Shown piece after piece: positions 4,600 to 7,904 of a DNA stretch of 7,904 nucleotides (its first letter is position 1; each line of letters starts with the position of its first letter). A program made the position numbers and the translations under genes. The notes beneath the pieces were generated by a model. The model saw only the letters and a program-made list of their open reading frames with translations. It was not told where the DNA came from and ran no database searches. The DNA lies in assembly GCA_018224505.1 (NCBI GenBank), contig JAGTVD010000584.1, positions 1 through 7,904 on the forward strand. Reading direction: 5' to 3'. The stretch is from Desulfatitalea sp. (lineage in GTDB: Bacteria > Desulfobacterota > Desulfobacteria > Desulfobacterales > Desulfosarcinaceae).

Positions 4600-6252
4600 A
4601 TGGGACAGACGAATATGGTAATCGACAAGACCAAAAAACACCTCGTGGCCAACCTCGAAGCGTTGGAGCGCATCTTTCACCGACCGGACAGTGATCAATC
4701 ACGGATGGTCCTGACCAAGTACATGGAGCAGATCCTGTTCGGCCTGCACGACTTTTTGCGGGAGAATGTCGGCATCACTGAGGAGATTTCACTCAAGGAG
4801 CTGGCCTCACGCTTTACCTCCTCGGAGATCGCCCAGCGCCCTGCCAAGACGCTGACCGATGTCATTTCGGAGATCATCGAGGAGATCGCCCCCCATGCCG
4901 TTAACGTTTCCTCGCCGTATTTCGTGGGCCACATGACCTCGGCGATTCCGTTTTTCATGGTCCACCTGAACACCATTGTCACTGCGCTGAACCAGAACCC
5001 GGTGAAGCTGGAAACGTCCAAGGTGGTCAGTGTTTACGAACGGCAGGTGCTGGCCAAGGTGCATCGATTGTTGTTCCGCTTCAATGATGATTTCTATGAC
5101 ACGCATGTCCAAAAACCTGAGAGCACACTGGGATCGTTTGTGGAGGATGGCACCTTGGCCAACCTTTCCGCCCTGTGGGTGGCAAGAAACAGATTGTTCC
5201 CATCCACATCGGCATATGCCGGCGTTGAACAGGATGGCCTGGCTGCAGCCATGCAGACGCGTGGTGTCCGGCGGGTGAGGGTGCTCGTATCGGAACTTTG
5301 CCATTACTCCATCCGCAAGGCGTCCGGTGTGCTGGGGATAGGCAACAGTGCCGTGATACCCATCGCGGTTGACCGCAACAACCGCATGGATATCCACACA
5401 TTGCGGAATACCCTGGAAGAATTGCGGCGGGATCCGGAAACGGCTGTTCTGGCCGTTATTGGCATTGCCGGTACAACGGAGACGGGCTCGGTGGATCCGC
5501 TTTGTGCCATTTCGGACTTGTGCCGCGAACACGGGATCCACTTCCACGTGGATGCGGCCTGGGGCGGTCCCGTATTGCTCTCACAGCAGTACGCCGGCCT
5601 TTTGGACGGCATCGAAAGAGCGGATTCGGTGACTATTGATGGCCACAAGCAGTTCTATCTCCCAATGAGCAACGGCATGGTATTTTTCAGAGACCCGAAC
5701 GCCATGGATGCAGTGGCCTACCATGCCAATTACATCAACCGTCCGGGTTCGGTGGACCTGGGCATCCGATCGCTGGTGGGTTCGCGGTCGGCCACTTCGA
5801 TGGTACTGGGCAGTGCGCTGGACATCATGGGGTCGGGGGGGTATGCACTGCTCATTGATCATGGCATCGATACCGCCCGCGCGTTCGCCAAGGAGATCCG
5901 GCGGCGCAAGGATTTCGAACTGGTCACGGCGCCGGAGCTCAATATCCTGACCTACCGTCTCGTGCCGGAGCAGTGGCGTACCCCAGCTGCCCTTACCGGC
6001 AGCGCGGACGCTGTCACCTGCTCGGATGTCGTCAACCGCATCAATGTCAGGCTCCAGCGGCTGCAGCGGGAGGCGGGCAACAGCTTTGTGTCCCGGACAA
6101 CGCTCAGACGGACCGGCTGCCCGGAGACCGTGGTGCTTCGTGCCGTGATCATGAATCCGCGGACAACGCCGGATATCCTGCGGTCCATCCTTGACGAGCA
6201 GGAGGCCATATTCCAGGAGCGCATCGCCCCTACACTGCCGCGCGAGCCCTGA
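4600..6252 (+). CDS. panP: PLP-dependent decarboxylase, PanP-type aspartate 1-decarboxylase
   Basis: 550 residues, the usual size for PanP, a group II PLP decarboxylase found in bacteria that lack the pyruvoyl enzyme PanD. It would convert L-aspartate to beta-alanine and CO2 for pantothenate and CoA synthesis in the cytoplasm. Seen: SSPYFVGHMTSAIPFFMVHL and ALNQNPVKLETSK (about 104-141); DGTLANLSALWVARNR (183-198); SELCHYSIRKASGVLGIG (231-248) with His235 placed to stack on PLP; AVIGIAGTTETGSVDPL (285-301); HFHVDAAWGG (314-323) with Asp318 placed to hold the pyridine nitrogen; SVTIDGHKQFYLPM (343-356) with Schiff-base Lys350; and a C-terminal NSFVSRTTL. Relatives usually have SGGT and DAHK where this has EDGT and DGHK. 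ATG 4600 is chosen, but its ribosome-binding site is weak (GGA 4589-4591); ATG 4615 and TTG 4558 are alternatives. Glutamate or cysteine-sulfinate decarboxylase activity is possible. Divergent from the SpoIIAA-like gene and convergent with the MFS gene. Confidence 0.82.
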   Translation: MGQTNMVIDKTKKHLVANLEALERIFHRPDSDQSRMVLTKYMEQILFGLHDFLRENVGITEEISLKELASRFTSSEIAQRPAKTLTDVISEIIEEIAPHAVNVSSPYFVGHMTSAIPFFMVHLNTIVTALNQNPVKLETSKVVSVYERQVLAKVHRLLFRFNDDFYDTHVQKPESTLGSFVEDGTLANLSALWVARNRLFPSTSAYAGVEQDGLAAAMQTRGVRRVRVLVSELCHYSIRKASGVLGIGNSAVIPIAVDRNNRMDIHTLRNTLEELRRDPETAVLAVIGIAGTTETGSVDPLCAISDLCREHGIHFHVDAAWGGPVLLSQQYAGLLDGIERADSVTIDGHKQFYLPMSNGMVFFRDPNAMDAVAYHANYINRPGSVDLGIRSLVGSRSATSMVLGSALDIMGSGGYALLIDHGIDTARAFAKEIRRRKDFELVTAPELNILTYRLVPEQWRTPAALTGSADAVTCSDVVNRINVRLQRLQREAGNSFVSRTTLRRTGCPETVVLRAVIMNPRTTPDILRSILDEQEAIFQERIAPTLPREP

Positions 6253-6319
6253 TACCGCCGCCTTTGCCTGGAATGCCTGCTTTAAGCCCATCACCGACCT
6301 GGCGATACCGGTTAAACGG

Positions 6320-6351
6320 GCCGGACGGAGGGCAGGCCTTCAATGTCCGGC
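6320..6351. terminator. Hairpin between convergent panP and MFS genes
   Basis: GCCGGAC (6320-6326) and GTCCGGC (6345-6351) form a perfect seven-pair, GC-rich stem around an 18-base loop that itself contains the palindrome AGGCCT. It lies midway between the panP stop (6252) and the MFS stop (6396), where a bidirectional terminator is expected. There is no T-run on either side, so if it stops transcription it does so weakly or with Rho. Confidence 0.35.
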
Positions 6352-6395
6352 ACACCCGGCAAACGCCACAATTGCCAAACACCCAATGCCCCTCC

Positions 6396-7571
6396 TTAAA
6401 CGGCATTCGTCTCCTTGCCCTCAGACCGGATCATGATTGCGGACGCAATTGCGCTTAAAAAGAGAATCAACGCGACAATGTAGAAAGCCCAGGCGATACT
6501 CAGCAAATCCACCAGGGCCCCGACGCCCATGGCACCCATAAAAAGGCCTGTACTTACGGCCGTGTTGAACACTCCCATCATTGAACCTTGCCCGTATATC
6601 CGGCCTTCTTCCGCCGCCAGGCCACCCATTGCAGGCCAAGAAATTGCTTCGCCAAATCCGATCAATCCGAATAAGAGCAAAAGCATCGTAAAACTCCCGG
6701 CGAATGGCACCGAAAGGATGCCGATGCTGATGATCGTGTTGCCGAAAAAGAGAAGTCGGTTTTTATCCCACCGGTCGGCCAGGTGTCCGAAAGGCATTTG
6801 GAATAAGGCATTGACGATGGTGCGGCTGGCGATCACCATCCCGATTTCGATGCCGCTGGCGGTTATGAAATTTTTCATGAGGATCGGCAGAAATGCAAAG
6901 GTTGGAACCATTATGATCATGGTTGCCATCCTGGAAAGGAGTATGCCAATTACCCGAGGGCTGTGTAACATCCGGCGAAATATCGAAAGCATCGAATCGT
7001 TTTTGGGTAGTGACGTTAAACCGTCCCGCCTTGGAAGAACGATCGCAACAAGCGCCGCGGACAATAAACTGAGCAAGGACATGGCGTAAAAGGCTGAATC
7101 CCGCCCCCAAAGATCCAGACAAAATCCGCCCAGTATCGGTCCGGCCCCGATTCCGGCAAAAATTGAGACATTGAGCATGCCCATGTATTTTCCGATTTTG
7201 TTCACGGCGCAGATTTCGGACAAATAAGCCATGGCCATGGGGACGATCATTGCAGAACCGGCGCCATGCAATATACGAATAAGAACCAGGTGTGCCACTG
7301 ACGAGGCCATCGTATAGGTGTACCCGGTGATTCCGAAGATGATCAGTCCCGCGGTCAAAAACCCCTTCTTGCCGTGACGATCCGAAAGATTGCCCACAAA
7401 TGGTTGCAAGAGGCCCCCGCTCAATGCGAATCCCGCTATGATAACGCCCAGAGCGAACCCCGTTGCTCCGAGCTCGGTAGCGTATATGGGCAAGATTGGC
7501 ACAATGATCCCCATGCCCACAAATGCAATGAAAATCGCGGATAAAACCGTAAAAAGCGTATATTTATGCAT
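6396..7571 (-). CDS. MFS transporter, 12-helix drug/metabolite type
   Basis: 391 residues with 12 predicted membrane helices in two halves, in the inner membrane. Major-facilitator motifs are visible: motif A in the loop between helices 2 and 3 as GNLSDRHGKKG (60-70), its second-half copy GHLADRWDKNR (262-272), an arginine in helix 4 (LIRILHGAG, about 97-105), and an antiporter-type motif C-like GAGPILGGF (142-150). Motif C points to proton-coupled export as in the DHA1 drug-efflux group, but the substrate cannot be read from the sequence. ATG 7571 is chosen because it gives the standard N-terminus (MHKYTLFTVLSAIFIAFVGM leading into helix 1). The GGGGG just upstream is too close to be a good ribosome-binding site. 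An in-frame GTG at 7634 would add 21 untypical residues. No regulator gene is seen next to it. The gene converges on panP. Confidence 0.88.
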   Translation of the reverse strand: MHKYTLFTVLSAIFIAFVGMGIIVPILPIYATELGATGFALGVIIAGFALSGGLLQPFVGNLSDRHGKKGFLTAGLIIFGITGYTYTMASSVAHLVLIRILHGAGSAMIVPMAMAYLSEICAVNKIGKYMGMLNVSIFAGIGAGPILGGFCLDLWGRDSAFYAMSLLSLLSAALVAIVLPRRDGLTSLPKNDSMLSIFRRMLHSPRVIGILLSRMATMIIMVPTFAFLPILMKNFITASGIEIGMVIASRTIVNALFQMPFGHLADRWDKNRLLFFGNTIISIGILSVPFAGSFTMLLLLFGLIGFGEAISWPAMGGLAAEEGRIYGQGSMMGVFNTAVSTGLFMGAMGVGALVDLLSIAWAFYIVALILFLSAIASAIMIRSEGKETNAV

Positions 7572-7614
7572 AAACCCCCAGCATGATGGTACCCGAAGAG
7601 AATAACACACATTT

Positions 7615-7657
7615 TGCGGTTCCTCTATTCGCACTTACTATTATGATCTGAACCGCA
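7615..7657. promoter_or_regulatory. 8-bp inverted repeat upstream of the MFS gene, candidate operator
   Basis: TGCGGTTC (7615-7622) and GAACCGCA (7650-7657) are perfect reverse complements separated by 27 bases. Between them lie -10-like hexamers on both strands. This suits a regulator that binds both half-sites and shuts a divergent promoter, or an RNA hairpin. A perfect 8-mer pair can also arise by chance in a window of this size. Confidence 0.3.
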
Positions 7658-7696
7658 GTCTGCCATGTAAGAGGGGCACGATGAAAGGAGGGGAAA

Positions 7697-7822
7697 ATGG
7701 GCGACACATGGATCGAAAAACCAGAATGCCAAGCGAACAAGCCTTTCCACAACAGCAGAAAAATTAGGATTGTTCGAAATCTGGTATTCGATGTATGCGC
7801 ATACCACAATTGTTGTGCATGA
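7697..7822 (+). CDS. Possible 41-residue ORF with an ideal ribosome-binding site
   Basis: ATG 7697 to TGA 7822 encodes 41 residues beginning MGDTWIEKPE and ending VCAYHNCCA, with four Cys and a basic middle (SRKIRIVRN). AAAGGAGGGG at 7684-7693 gives near-ideal ribosome binding, with five bases between GGAGG and the ATG. Its stop overlaps the ATG at 7819 in an ATGA arrangement, as in translationally coupled gene pairs. I do not recognise the protein. It may be a leader peptide, a small protein or a chance ORF; the strong ribosome-binding site is the main support. Confidence 0.3.
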   Translation: MGDTWIEKPECQANKPFHNSRKIRIVRNLVFDVCAYHNCCA

Positions 7823-7904
7823 GGATGGCCGTTTGGAGGTTTATTCACCTTACAGAAGTGACGGTGGTCCCTGATATCCGGGAGGCAAGCGATGCCATAG
7901 GGCA
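7819..7904 (+). CDS. Possible start of a gene running off the window
   Basis: From ATG 7819 the frame is open to the window end, 28 full codons starting MRMAVWRFIH and then TEVTVVPDIREASDAIG, which looks protein-like. Its ATG overlaps the TGA of the 41-codon ORF (ATGA), so it could be translated by coupling; it has no ribosome-binding site of its own. ATG 7795 and ATG 7825 are in-frame alternatives. It is too short to identify, and another frame over the same bases is equally plausible. Confidence 0.22.
   Translation, partial: MRMAVWRFIHLTEVTVVPDIREASDAIG

Larger units (their letters stand above)
7572..7904. other. Region upstream of the MFS gene without a firm gene
   Basis: 333 bases hold no gene I can name. 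Seen: an inverted repeat at 7615-7657; -10-like hexamers near its centre on both strands (CATAAT at 7645-7640 on minus, TATGAT at 7642-7647 on plus) without convincing -35 partners; a 41-codon plus-strand ORF behind a strong ribosome-binding site (7684-7693); and a second plus-strand ORF open to the window end. A third plus frame is also open from 7671 to a TGA at 7872-7874, with a protein-like tail (VVHEDGRLEVYSPY) but only a late ATG (7791) or a TTG at 7770. The three frames compete over 7770-7874 and I cannot tell which, if any, is translated. Confidence 0.5.

Noticed and set aside
4807..5547. Long minus-strand open frame (246 codons) antisense to panP, and a similar one at 5581-6294
   Set aside because: These are typical antisense shadows of a GC-rich coding region; panP itself has full family support.
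7564..7848. Minus-strand open frame of 94 codons over the MFS start
   Set aside because: It overlaps the MFS N-terminus in another frame, has no ribosome-binding site, and its translation resembles no family I know.
7867..7904. Adjacent small stem-loops at the right edge as a riboswitch
   Set aside because: The stems are only four pairs each, no conserved riboswitch core is visible, and the window ends there.

Overview
The window looks like chromosomal DNA from a Gram-negative bacterium with moderately high GC (mid-50s percent by eye). An anaerobic or facultative lineage such as the Desulfobacterota would fit. That placement is inference. It rests on a ferredoxin-nitroreductase fusion, an ADP-forming-type acyl-CoA synthetase subunit, a lipoprotein with a proteobacterial lipobox and Gram-negative-type membrane proteins. 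I see no rRNA, tRNA, insertion sequence, phage gene, CRISPR array or recognisable defence locus.

Layout. (1) 1-1033, plus strand: the tail of an acyl-CoA synthetase (NDP-forming) alpha-type subunit, then a transglutaminase-like protein 28 bp downstream, probably one operon. (2) 1107-4320, minus strand, read right to left: a SpoIIAA/STAS-like protein, a two-cluster ferredoxin-nitroreductase fusion, an uncharacterised lipoprotein, a possible 37-residue ORF, a small hairpin with a T-run, and a RarD-type EamA permease. RarD starts at TTG behind a clear ribosome-binding site. (3) 4321-4599: a divergent promoter region with a perfect TTGAC-N4-GTCAA palindrome of the CRP/FNR type. (4) 4600-6252, plus strand: a PLP-dependent decarboxylase of the PanP (aspartate 1-decarboxylase) type, which would make beta-alanine for pantothenate and CoA. 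(5) 6396-7571, minus strand: a 12-helix MFS transporter converging on panP. (6) 7572-7904: a region upstream of the transporter with an 8-bp inverted repeat and a 41-codon ORF behind an ideal ribosome-binding site. That ORF overlaps, by ATGA, a second ORF that runs off the window.

How the genes relate. The only clear divergent regulatory region is between the SpoIIAA-like gene and panP. If its palindrome is real, a CRP/FNR-family regulator could tie the redox gene group (SpoIIAA-like, ferredoxin-nitroreductase, lipoprotein) to beta-alanine synthesis. The acyl-CoA synthetase and panP both touch CoA metabolism, but they sit in different transcription units and the link may be chance. The rest reads as ordinary housekeeping or accessory metabolism. 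I did not find a convincing new multi-gene system. The best leads are the palindrome, the Cys-to-Ser change in the second ferredoxin motif, unusual residues in the decarboxylase's cofactor motifs, and the small ORFs at 2086-2199 and 7697-7904.
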